Positions 1 to 8,195 of a stretch of DNA of 64,000 nucleotides are shown here, piece after piece. Both the position numbers and the translations under genes were made by a program. Each line of letters starts with the position of its first letter. Position 1 is the first letter of the stretch. The notes under the pieces were generated by a model, which was not told the origin of the DNA, did no database searches, and saw only the letters and a program-made list of their open reading frames with translations. Where the stretch lies: NCBI GenBank assembly GCA_016934315.1, contig JAFGSY010000014.1, forward strand, positions 1-64,000, in the 5' to 3' direction. Origin of the DNA: Candidatus Anaeroferrophillus wilburensis. GTDB taxonomy: Bacteria > Desulfobacterota > Anaeroferrophillalia > Anaeroferrophillales > Anaeroferrophillaceae.

Positions 1-75
1 ACAAAAAATTTGAACTGACCGATTCGGCAGCGTAAATCACCTTTTGCCCAAGAGGCTCAACTGTAAGGAAGGTCC

Positions 76-993
76 TTGACTTTTACAAATTTATTCCTAG
101 TAGGCTTGGTGTGCTGTTTCACACTCTTCATTGCCTCCCCTTCAAGTGCAACTGAAGCCTATGCAGAAAAGACGGGGATAGAATGTGAAGTGTGCCACCT
201 TGATCCTCTGGGTGGTGGAGTACTCACTGAGTACGGCAAAGGTTATCAGCTTTCTATTTCTCCCGAAACATTACACACCAGGGATAAACAAAGCGCATTA
301 TCAAGAATTATTCGGCTCATATCTTTATATATTCATATAGTTACAGCCTTTATGTGGTTTGGGACCATTCTCTATGTTCATTTAGTTTTGAAACCTGCAT
401 ACGCGTCAAAAGGTCTCCCAAGCGGTGAGGTTAAAGTTGGCCTGGTGTCAATGGCAATTATGGCGGCAACAGGAACCATATTAACATATTTCAAAGTTCC
501 ATCTATGAGCCAAATACTCGAATCATATTTTGGCATTCTGCTTCTCATTAAAATCATTATTTTCTCCATAATGGTTTCATCAGCTCTTTATGTTGTATTT
601 TTCTTAGGGCCGAAATTAAAGAAGAAAAAAACTGCACTCGCTCCATCATCAAGCAATCTCACATTTGAAGAACTGGAAAGTTTTGACGGAGAAGAAGGTC
701 GCCCAGCATATTTTGCGTATATGGGGAAAATATACGATGTGTCTCAAAGTAAACTGTGGAGAAATGGAAATCACATGAAGAGGCATCAGGCAGGTGTTGA
801 CTTAACCAAAATTCTTTCCCAAGCCCCTCATGGTGAAGACAAAATACTCTCAATGCCAGAGGTAGGCACAATTTTAAAAGTTGCAGCAAAACCTAAAGGA
901 GATTTGCACCAAAAAGTCTTCTTTTTTATGGCGTATATGAACCTTGGACTAGTATTTACAATCTCACTTATTTTGGCCCTATGGAGATGGTAA
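76..993 (+). CDS. Heme c / CopD-like / cytochrome b5-domain membrane protein
   Basis: A 305-residue protein starting at TTG, with an AAGGAAGG ribosome-binding site just upstream. It has a signal peptide (about 1-25), one CEVCH heme c motif at 37-41, then three to four membrane helices (about 78-185) resembling CopD/DUF-type four-helix cytochromes. The C-terminal third (about 193-275) has the pattern of a cytochrome b5-like heme/steroid-binding domain (YDVS, HMKRHQAG, APHGED), and a last helix closes the chain. By family knowledge such proteins are membrane redox carriers. The combination of a c-type and a b5-type heme site on one chain is seen in the sequence; the electron partner is unknown. 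The genes downstream are functionally unrelated and separately spaced. Confidence 0.75.
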   Translation: MTFTNLFLVGLVCCFTLFIASPSSATEAYAEKTGIECEVCHLDPLGGGVLTEYGKGYQLSISPETLHTRDKQSALSRIIRLISLYIHIVTAFMWFGTILYVHLVLKPAYASKGLPSGEVKVGLVSMAIMAATGTILTYFKVPSMSQILESYFGILLLIKIIIFSIMVSSALYVVFFLGPKLKKKKTALAPSSSNLTFEELESFDGEEGRPAYFAYMGKIYDVSQSKLWRNGNHMKRHQAGVDLTKILSQAPHGEDKILSMPEVGTILKVAAKPKGDLHQKVFFFMAYMNLGLVFTISLILALWRW

Positions 994-1057
994 TGGATAA
1001 AAATCTGCTAACGCTGGGCAAAGGACAGCACCAAACAAATGTTGAGAAGGATACAAC

Positions 1058-1780
1058 ATGACTGCCCACCTCTCCAGGGAACAGCAACAGTTCAACGTTG
1101 CCATGGATAAGTATGAAAAAATTTATGGCTACCAGTTGACTGGCCATGTCGTCTCTTTTGTGAATACGACCCTTCAGGCTGTGCTTGCCGTGCTTGCGTT
1201 TCAGCAATCGATAGGGCCACTCAAACATGTACTGACCTTTGCGGCAGCCTATGTGCTTGCTGATTTCATCAATGGTCTGGTGCACATGTACATGGATAAC
1301 AACAGTGACTATGAATCGCTGGCTGGTCCCCTGGTTGCGAGTTTCCATCTGCATCACAAGACCCCTCGATATAAGCAGAAACCAGCCGTTGTCGTGTATT
1401 ACCATGAATCCGGCTCCAAGATATGGCTGGCTTTCTTTCTCTCACTTGCGGTTGCAGGCGTCTGGCAGGGCGTAATAAGCGGCGTTGCCGCGTATGGGGC
1501 GCTGTATTTTTCAATCCTGTCATCGATTGCCGAGGTGTCGCATTACTTCTGTCACTCACCTCAGCCCAAGATCGTACGGTTCCTGGGCAAGGCGAGAATT
1601 CTCCTGCCCATCCGACACCACATGCGGCATCACTTTGAAGACAATATAAACTATGCATTTCTCAACGGCATGACTGATCCATTTCTCAATGTCATTTCCA
1701 AGGCCATGTGTCGAGGCTACAAAAATACTACGGATTTGCATTATGCAATGTATACAGGAGTTGGCACGTCGAACAGATAA
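1058..1780 (+). CDS. CarF/TMEM189-type lipid desaturase domain protein
   Basis: A 240-residue membrane protein with a good AGAAGGA ribosome-binding site. Histidine clusters occur in the order expected for the lipid desaturase (Kua/TMEM189/CarF) family: FINGLVHMYMD, FHLHHKTPRY, SHYFCHSP and LLPIRHHMRHHFEDN, followed by an NGMTDPFLN motif. CarF and TMEM189 are plasmanylethanolamine desaturases that introduce the vinyl-ether bond of plasmalogens using a di-iron centre built from these histidines. Family membership is well supported; the exact substrate is inference. An oxygen-dependent desaturase is unexpected next to anaerobic respiratory genes, though bd-like oxidase genes later in the window imply some oxygen exposure. 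Confidence 0.75.
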   Translation: MTAHLSREQQQFNVAMDKYEKIYGYQLTGHVVSFVNTTLQAVLAVLAFQQSIGPLKHVLTFAAAYVLADFINGLVHMYMDNNSDYESLAGPLVASFHLHHKTPRYKQKPAVVVYYHESGSKIWLAFFLSLAVAGVWQGVISGVAAYGALYFSILSSIAEVSHYFCHSPQPKIVRFLGKARILLPIRHHMRHHFEDNINYAFLNGMTDPFLNVISKAMCRGYKNTTDLHYAMYTGVGTSNR

Positions 1781-1924
1781 TCAGAGGGTATGGGAGTATT
1801 GGCGGCAATGCGGCTGACATTACTCCAAGAAGAAAAGAATGGCTTCATTTTTTAAGCTGCCTCACAAGCATATCCAGGCCGACACGGCTGAACCGCATAT
1901 CTGATCCGCACCATTAGCAGAGAA

Positions 1925-2458
1925 ATGATGAACATCCGAATAGCGACGAATCAGGATCGTGACGATATCAGAACGGTTTATTCGTCCGCCTTCCCCAAAG
2001 GCGAGAGTGAGATTGTCGCGAAGCTTGCCATTGATCTACTTTCCGAAAATACGACGCCACAAACGATTTCCCTGATTGCCGAAACGGACAACTCAGTAGT
2101 GGGTCACGTAGCGTTCAGTCCTGTCGGGATTGATAACAATGAGAATTGTCAGGCTTATATTTTGGCGCCGCTGGCAGTGCATCCCGATTACCAGAAACGC
2201 CACATCGGGTCGACGCTAATCGAATACGGCATGCAGCAGTTGTCAGGCATGGGAGTAAATGTCGTCTTTGTTTATGGTGACCCAAAGTATTACGGAAGGT
2301 TCGGCTTTAACGCTGATACTGCACGCAACTACACAGCACCTTACAACCTTCAGTATCCATTTGGCTGGCAAGCCGTCGTTCTCAACGAATGTAATCTAGA
2401 AAAAGCACCTGTAACAATAAGCTGCAGTACCTCTTTGTGTGACCCCACATTATGGTGA
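1925..2458 (+). CDS. GNAT-family N-acetyltransferase (YhbS-like)
   Basis: A 177-residue single-domain acetyltransferase. The N-terminus (IRIATNQDRDDIRTVY) and the acetyl-CoA-binding segment (LAVHPDYQKRHIGSTLIEYG, about 83-102) are typical of GNAT. The VYGDPKYYGRFGF stretch is characteristic of the YhbS subgroup. The start is one of two consecutive ATG codons behind a weak purine-rich site. The substrate cannot be told from sequence. It stands alone; about 145 bp of non-coding DNA separate it from the desaturase gene. Confidence 0.8.
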   Translation: MMNIRIATNQDRDDIRTVYSSAFPKGESEIVAKLAIDLLSENTTPQTISLIAETDNSVVGHVAFSPVGIDNNENCQAYILAPLAVHPDYQKRHIGSTLIEYGMQQLSGMGVNVVFVYGDPKYYGRFGFNADTARNYTAPYNLQYPFGWQAVVLNECNLEKAPVTISCSTSLCDPTLW

Positions 2459-2727
2459 TCGATCTGCTGACAATCGCCGCGACTTGCCATCCGCTTGCGA
2501 CCGATTCACGGCGATTGAGTGCTACAAAAATCTATCCATTGTTTTGAAAGAAAAATAAAGCAACGTCATGAATACGGCCGCGCTGACCACATCTTTCACC
2601 TGTTCCACATCGGAATGATAATGTCCCCTGGCCAGCATATCAACCAGGTATTCGATCAGCCGGTGACGCCATCCCCTCACTTTGCTAAGTTATCAGACGA
2701 ACAAGATATCTTGCCACGTTCTCCCTT
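2459..2727. other. Intergenic region without recognised gene
   Basis: This 269-base stretch lies between the convergent GNAT and YibE/F genes. I see no coding frame with a ribosome-binding site and family character, and no strong terminator hairpin. Confidence 0.4.
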
Positions 2728-3912
2728 TCATTGCGAAGAATACCGCAGCTCTGAAACCTTATCTCGCTGGTCTCCCTTACTACCCTCTTCAGCGCTTAAG
2801 GATAGTTTTCCCTGATAGAGCAACCCGGCAACCAAAGCCGTGAAAGGTGCTACGGTTACAAGTCCGAAGCTGCCCACCAGAATGTTTAGTATTTCGGCGG
2901 CCACAAACGGGGCGTTAAGGATGTTGGCCGCCGGGAGACCCTTGGCCATAAACAGCAGAAACATGGTAATGTGGCTGCCTGAGTAGGCCAGGAGAAGGGT
3001 GGTCGTCATGGTGCCGATAACCGCCCGACCAATTCGCAGGCCGGAACATACATGGGCAAACAACCTGATCTCCATATGGTTGCGTTTAATTTCGTCCATG
3101 CTGGCGGCAATATCCATGGCCAGGTCCATGACCGCTCCGGAAGAAGCGATGAAAATGCTGGCAATAAAGATGTCGGTAAGACGGAGAGAATAATAGCCTG
3201 AATACAACAGGGTTTCGGCAAAGGGACGAATGGCCCCGTGCAGGGCAAACCCCCTTGCGAACCAGACAGCCAGGCCACAGGTGAGCAGAACGCCCAGCAT
3301 GGAGCCCGTAAAGGTGGCAATCCCCCGCCGATTAAGACCACCAACTGAGAAGGTGATGACTGCGGTGAGCAGCGCCACAATGACAAGACCGGTAGGTAAG
3401 GGTGGAAAGCCTCGCAGCAGCAACGGGAAAAAAAGCTTCCACAGCACCATGGCCGCGAAAATGAACGAGAGGACAGCTTTCAAGCCCGTGACCCCGGCAA
3501 CGCCAAGGAGCAGCAAAGCGAAGAGGCCGATAAGAACCATCTGCAGCCGCAGCCGATAGTGGCCACGCGCCATGCCATGGGCCAGTTTGTCCTCCACCAC
3601 ATCGTACTCCACCAGCACGACCTCCCCGGTCTTGTAGAATTCATCGAACTCCATTTTTCCGGTCAACATGTTGACAATGGCAATTTCCTGCCCTTTATAG
3701 GGGCCGTTCAACAAGCGCACGGTGAAAAACTGTTCTTCGGTTTTGACGATGAGGTTCTGCCGCACTTCGCTGTTGTCCACGGCTGTGATCAGACCGCGGG
3801 CGTGAAGTCCGCTCGGCGACTGGGAAATTTTGGCCAGATCCATAAAGGATAATCCAATACAAATACCGGCAATAATCAGTGAAAAGAGCCATTCGCGCCG
3901 TAAGGCAGACAT
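2728..3912 (-). CDS. YibE/F family membrane protein
   Basis: A 394-residue multi-span membrane protein of the YibE/F family, whose function is not established. After one N-terminal helix there is a soluble segment of about 100 residues, then about seven helices. The family-typical stretch GLNRRGIATFTGSMLG and the region SSGAVMDLAMDIAASMDEI are visible, and IGRAVIGTMTTTLLLAYSG is strongly conserved in this family. I chose the ATG at 3912 because AGAGGAGG lies just upstream; an in-frame TTG 21 bases earlier lies ahead of that site. The C-terminus is polar. It lies 82 bases downstream of the alkaline phosphatase gene on the same strand, with a terminator hairpin between them. Confidence 0.8.
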   Translation of the reverse strand: MSALRREWLFSLIIAGICIGLSFMDLAKISQSPSGLHARGLITAVDNSEVRQNLIVKTEEQFFTVRLLNGPYKGQEIAIVNMLTGKMEFDEFYKTGEVVLVEYDVVEDKLAHGMARGHYRLRLQMVLIGLFALLLLGVAGVTGLKAVLSFIFAAMVLWKLFFPLLLRGFPPLPTGLVIVALLTAVITFSVGGLNRRGIATFTGSMLGVLLTCGLAVWFARGFALHGAIRPFAETLLYSGYYSLRLTDIFIASIFIASSGAVMDLAMDIAASMDEIKRNHMEIRLFAHVCSGLRIGRAVIGTMTTTLLLAYSGSHITMFLLFMAKGLPAANILNAPFVAAEILNILVGSFGLVTVAPFTALVAGLLYQGKLSLSAEEGSKGDQRDKVSELRYSSQ

Positions 3913-3931
3913 GGAACCTCCTCTGTTAAGC

Positions 3932-3968
3932 AAAAAAGGAAAACAGCGCCATAGGATAATGGCGCTGT
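3932..3968 (-). terminator. Rho-independent terminator after alkaline phosphatase
   Basis: A perfect 10-bp inverted repeat (ACAGCGCCAT / ATGGCGCTGT) with a 6-base loop, followed on the minus strand by TTTTCCTTTTTT. It lies between the phosphatase stop and the YibE/F start, so the two genes are probably separate transcription units. Confidence 0.75.
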
Positions 3969-3993
3969 TTTATCATAGGAATACTCCGGATTT

Positions 3994-5532
3994 TTACTTC
4001 ACGATCGGCAATGCCGGAAGCCCCATGGCGTTGGCCAGTTTTTTGGCGATGTCAGTATTGTCATAAAAGCCGGCAAACAGCTTGTCCCGCACACCCTGGG
4101 CAAAAATCGGTACCGGCACACCGGTGTGGGAATAAGATGTCCACCCGATGCTTGCTTGCTCGTTGAGGATATGGGTTATGGTTACGATAATCGGATTGTA
4201 ACTGCCGTAAAGAAATTGATTTTCGGCAGCGGTGTTGTCGTTGGCACCGCAGAGGGATTTGTCATAGGCGTCTTCGAGTTTTTCCTTCTGATAATCGTTG
4301 AGCTCGTCCCAGTCCAGGCCGAAAACATCATACATCAGCTGCAGCATTTCAGCATTATTTTGCAGGTTGTCTGGATCGGCCACGTTCGGGCAGGTGCTTG
4401 CCGCCCATGACGCCTTATGGTCCGCCCACTGATTAACCCCAAAGTACTGAAAGCTGTTAACCTGGCCCAGCAGCCGGTCATAGTGAGCCTTATAGGCCGT
4501 GGTCGCGTGTCCGATGGTCATGCCGCCGGTCTCGTGATCGCCGGTGACAACGATCAGGGTCTCATAAGGGTGCTGATTGTAAAACTCCAGAGCAACGCCG
4601 ACAGCATTGTCGAAATCGAGCATGTCACCGATGGTGGCCCTTGCGTCATTGGCGTGACTGGCCCAGTCGATCTTGCCACCTTCCACCATGAGGAAGAACC
4701 CGTTGTTTTGATAGGAGTTACAACTTCTCCTGTGGTTTTGCTTATACTGTTGCTTGGCATAGAGATTAGCAATAGCAACCTCAGTCATCTCGGCAAGCGA
4801 CAGATTGGTGTCGGGGCGGTCGATGTCGTAGGGCATGGCCGCGGAGTCCTGCAGCCAGGGGTTGATGCAGATAACCTTGTCTTGGGGATTATCCTTGAGG
4901 GCCATGATTGAATCACGGTCGTTGAGTACCTCATAGCCGTAGGAACGAAGGTCATCAGCATTTGCCACTTTCAGACCGCCGCCGCCGAAAAATTCGTAAC
5001 CGGATTCAGCAAGCTGGATATCGATATCGCCATAGGAACCGCGACTCGCCACGCTGGCGTAGTAAGCCGCCGGGGTTGCATGGTCCAGGGATACGCTGCT
5101 GATGATGCCGACCTTCTTGCCACTCTCATGAGCAAGCTGTGCAATGCTCTTGTAGCTGGTGGCCTTGGTTTCATCCATGCCGATGACCCCGCTCATGGTC
5201 TTGAGACCGCAGGCAAAGGCTGTGGCCGAAGAGGCCGAGTCGGTCATCAGGGCGTGGGCGTCGTAGGTGGTCTGCATGCCTACCACCGGCATCTTGCTAA
5301 TATTCAGCCGGTTTTCGGGCTGGAGCAGGTCGGTGGCCAAGGTGGCGGAACCGCCGTTGACCGTGGTCAGGTAGGCTTCGGTTGCCTGAATATGCGAATT
5401 TGCCATGCCGTCGCCGAGGAAGAAAAAAACATATTTCAGTTGAGCGGCACCGGCCATTGACGCCGAAAAAAGAAAGGCGCTGACCACTATTGAGGTTATC
5501 AGATTTTTTTTCATTTTACAGTTGAGCTTCAT
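3994..5532 (-). CDS. phoA: Alkaline phosphatase, exported
   Basis: A 512-residue PhoA-superfamily phosphomonoesterase with a signal peptide (ending about residue 29, AGA). Metal and nucleophile motifs are visible: FLGDGM near the N-terminus, TDSASSATA with the phosphorylated serine at about residue 100, VEGGKIDWASH, and VVTGDHETGG. A SYSHTGVPVP segment carries the last zinc-ligand histidine. The product acts in the periplasm to release phosphate from organic esters. Start chosen at the ATG behind GGAGGATGGGAA; an in-frame ATG six codons later is possible. I looked for a Pho box upstream and could not identify a convincing one. Confidence 0.88.
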   Translation of the reverse strand: MKLNCKMKKNLITSIVVSAFLFSASMAGAAQLKYVFFFLGDGMANSHIQATEAYLTTVNGGSATLATDLLQPENRLNISKMPVVGMQTTYDAHALMTDSASSATAFACGLKTMSGVIGMDETKATSYKSIAQLAHESGKKVGIISSVSLDHATPAAYYASVASRGSYGDIDIQLAESGYEFFGGGGLKVANADDLRSYGYEVLNDRDSIMALKDNPQDKVICINPWLQDSAAMPYDIDRPDTNLSLAEMTEVAIANLYAKQQYKQNHRRSCNSYQNNGFFLMVEGGKIDWASHANDARATIGDMLDFDNAVGVALEFYNQHPYETLIVVTGDHETGGMTIGHATTAYKAHYDRLLGQVNSFQYFGVNQWADHKASWAASTCPNVADPDNLQNNAEMLQLMYDVFGLDWDELNDYQKEKLEDAYDKSLCGANDNTAAENQFLYGSYNPIIVTITHILNEQASIGWTSYSHTGVPVPIFAQGVRDKLFAGFYDNTDIAKKLANAMGLPALPIVK

Positions 5533-5994
5533 TTCCCATCCTCCTTTTCAGTGAAACGGTTGTCTCTTTTTCCCAGACTATCCCAGGTAACCGGAAGGTT
5601 TCTTCGACCGAATCCGCGTTGCATTGGAGAGCATCAATACCCCACACGTTTTTGTCACACAGACATTTCGAGCTCATGTACCTTCCTGTTGCCAGCAATC
5701 TACAGGGCAAAATTTAACTTTCGATTATGATCTGATTAAAAACTCGTAATTTTTCCATTCAGTCGACTACAGGATCAGATGAGCCATCCGCGCTGTACAA
5801 CAAAAAATATGTAGTCCAAAAGGTTGGAGATAGTGGGAGGGGATGAAACTTTTGATTTTGACGGGAGTTTAGCCTTTGAGGTTGAACATCTTTATCGAGA
5901 AAAAAACTTTATTCATGAGATGGGAGGTATGAATAAAACGTCAATAAAGCGTTGAAGACCTGCTGTCGGATACCAATCCTGTTTAAAAGCAGGC
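5533..5994. other. Intergenic region upstream of phoA
   Basis: A 462-base gap between the phosphatase start and the end of the porin gene, both on the minus strand. It must hold the phoA promoter. It is more AT-rich than its surroundings, but I see no gene, no clear Pho box and no strong hairpin. Confidence 0.4.
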
Positions 5995-7344
5995 TTAGAA
6001 ACTGACCCGCAGCCCCAGATAGGCATTGGTATTGTCCTGAAACTGGCCGAAAAAGGTGTGTTCGTCGGCACCGAAGAAAAGATTCGCCCCTCCTTCCACC
6101 AGCCAGTAGTCGTTGATTTTATAGCTGATAGTGGGCCGCAGATAGGCATCATTATCGGTGGGAGAATAGTAGGTGAAACAAGAGAGAATAAGGTTCTGGT
6201 TGAGCAGCAGGCGGGTCAGCCGCAGGGTGATGACCGACCGCAGCTCATCGGCCTTTTTCGCCCCGGCCGGCAGGCTTCGACGGTAGTTCTTATAGTCAGC
6301 CATAGCTTCCAGATAGTACTGGATACCGCCGGTGAAATCGCGGCCCAGCTCCCGTTCATAGCCGGCCAGAAAACGCCACTCGCTGTTCCTGATCAGCGGG
6401 TCATCCCCCTGCCGATCATCCCGCGAATCATAATAGCCTGCCTCCAGGTTACCCAGGCCGCCCAGCAACGCACCGCGCATACTGGCCCCGTAGATCCGCA
6501 ACATGGGGTAGATCAGCCGACCGGAGACCGGGTTCAAGCCCTCCGGGGTTTTCCAGTAGCCCTGGTAGCCGTAAAGGGCCAGTTCCACCCCCCTGATGGT
6601 TCGATGGAGGCGGAAAGCCCACTCATCTTCAGCAAAAAATGAGTCGCGGTCCTCGTCAGGGAAGACATAATCCCGCCCGGCAGTGCGGCCGAGCACCGGA
6701 TTCCAGTAGGAAAGCCGCTCGCCGTCAATATAATCTGAACCGTTGAACAGCGGTACGTAGACCAGGTCGACATTCACCAGATCAAAAAACATGCTGACCT
6801 TGACGGCATCCGAAGGCGCTTTCAGATACTCGGCATCACGGCCGATGAAAAAAGATTTCCAATCCTTGGGGAAAAAATCATTGATAAAGAGCAGGTCGCC
6901 GGTGCCCCAGGTGAGCACCTGGCGGCCAAGCTTCACATCCATGAACTCCAGGGGAAACAGGAGCAGCGACAGCTCCCGCAACTCACCCTGGTAATCATCG
7001 GTCACCGTATCAGCCAGCAGATCGCCCTTGGCCTTGATGATCCCCCAGCCAAGATCGGACCCCAGTTCCAGCTGCAGGCGGGCCTCGGCCAGCGAGGTCT
7101 GCTGCTCATAGTCATCATCCGCCAGCCGCCCGCCGCCGCGCAGCTCGAAAAAACCGGCGCTGTCAATGCCGAAATCCGCAAGAGCATCCTTGAAAGCGAT
7201 CATCCCCCCGCTCTCGGCCGCAGAACTCAACGGCATGAAGCTGAGCATGACAAGCAGCACCAGCAGGACGTGAACCGAAAGCGGAGCAGGCCATTTCCTT
7301 TGCAGCCCAAAGCCGGGCGCTGATCGCTGATGGCTGGCGATCAT
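5995..7344 (-). CDS. Outer-membrane beta-barrel protein of an RND export operon
   Basis: A 449-residue protein with a long N-region and a signal peptide ending near residue 42. It then shows alternating beta-strand pattern with many aromatic girdle residues and ends in GLRVSF with a C-terminal phenylalanine, the outer-membrane insertion signal. It resembles the porin-like proteins (DUF1302/alginate-export-like) that commonly accompany an MMPL/RND exporter plus a LolA-like protein. Its start overlaps the stop of the LolA-like gene by four bases (ATGA), so the two are translationally coupled. Role as the outer-membrane component of the exporter is inference from gene order. Confidence 0.75.
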   Translation of the reverse strand: MIASHQRSAPGFGLQRKWPAPLSVHVLLVLLVMLSFMPLSSAAESGGMIAFKDALADFGIDSAGFFELRGGGRLADDDYEQQTSLAEARLQLELGSDLGWGIIKAKGDLLADTVTDDYQGELRELSLLLFPLEFMDVKLGRQVLTWGTGDLLFINDFFPKDWKSFFIGRDAEYLKAPSDAVKVSMFFDLVNVDLVYVPLFNGSDYIDGERLSYWNPVLGRTAGRDYVFPDEDRDSFFAEDEWAFRLHRTIRGVELALYGYQGYWKTPEGLNPVSGRLIYPMLRIYGASMRGALLGGLGNLEAGYYDSRDDRQGDDPLIRNSEWRFLAGYERELGRDFTGGIQYYLEAMADYKNYRRSLPAGAKKADELRSVITLRLTRLLLNQNLILSCFTYYSPTDNDAYLRPTISYKINDYWLVEGGANLFFGADEHTFFGQFQDNTNAYLGLRVSF

Positions 7345-8138
7345 CGCACTTCCCGGGGCGGCCGCCGCAGATAGCGTTCGGTAAAGATTTGTTCTTTGAG
7401 TCCCACATCGTATTTAATTTCGCTGAACTCACTCACGGTCTGACCGCCGCCGGTCAGATCCCGCACCCGCGACTTGACAACGGTCGGATATCCCTGGATG
7501 TCACGCACTTCCAAAGCCTCCACCACCCGGTAGGGCTGGGCTTCCTTGTCGCGATATTCCGCCTTCATGGGCATGAAGGTCTGCCGATCAATCCAGACCA
7601 CGTAGGAGGAAAACTCCACCGTTTCCGGGTCTTTCGGGATATTCTTGAGGACGTAATGCTGTTCCGTAGTCTCCAACAGTTCATGGGTATCTTCGGTGAT
7701 GCTGCGGCCGGAAACATCCTCGTAGAGAAAGTGGGAACCGACAAAACTGGTACGCTTGTCCGAAGCGGCAATCCGCTTTACCAGGTCAAGGGCCGGCAGA
7801 TAGAGCCAGCGGTCATCATCGCGATCAAGATATTTATGCACCAGGTAGACCATTTTACGGACATCGGCAGGCTTGTTGAAATAGACGTAGAATTTCTGTT
7901 CGCCGCCATCCTTGACGTCATAGCGAAGAATAGCAAATTCCCGCTGCCGTTCGCGGCCCTGGGCATCGGTGATCGTCATCTGCACCGTCGCCCGGCCGTC
8001 GGCCCCGGCATAGTAGGCGGCCAGGTTGGCCCGTTCAACAATGTCGGTCACTGACAGTTCTTCGTTTGCCGGCGCCGTGACCCCCAAACTGGCGACCAGC
8101 AGCCAGATGAGCACAATACTGAAGATTCCTCTTTTCAT
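7341..8138 (-). CDS. Outer-membrane lipoprotein-sorting (LolA-like) protein
   Basis: A 265-residue periplasmic protein with a signal peptide ending near residue 24. It has the half-barrel pattern of the outer-membrane lipoprotein-sorting family (PF17131): DVRKMVYLVHKYLDRDD, WLYLPAL, KRIAASDKRTSFVGSHFLYED, and WIDRQTFMPMKAEYRD. These proteins accompany RND exporters and are thought to accept a lipid-like cargo in the periplasm. The ATG at 8138 is preferred because GGAGG lies seven bases upstream; an in-frame GTG six bases earlier overlaps the spacer. It lies 57 bases after the RND gene. Confidence 0.85.
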   Translation of the reverse strand: MKRGIFSIVLIWLLVASLGVTAPANEELSVTDIVERANLAAYYAGADGRATVQMTITDAQGRERQREFAILRYDVKDGGEQKFYVYFNKPADVRKMVYLVHKYLDRDDDRWLYLPALDLVKRIAASDKRTSFVGSHFLYEDVSGRSITEDTHELLETTEQHYVLKNIPKDPETVEFSSYVVWIDRQTFMPMKAEYRDKEAQPYRVVEALEVRDIQGYPTVVKSRVRDLTGGGQTVSEFSEIKYDVGLKEQIFTERYLRRPPREVR

Positions 8139-8195
8139 GATCACACCTCCTTAAGCGCTTCGCACCCGGCATTCACAACCAAACCGGGAGCACAA

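Noticed and set aside
5533-5994. Pho box upstream of alkaline phosphatase
   Set aside because: I searched for CTGTCAT-type direct repeats and found no pair with the proper 11-base spacing.
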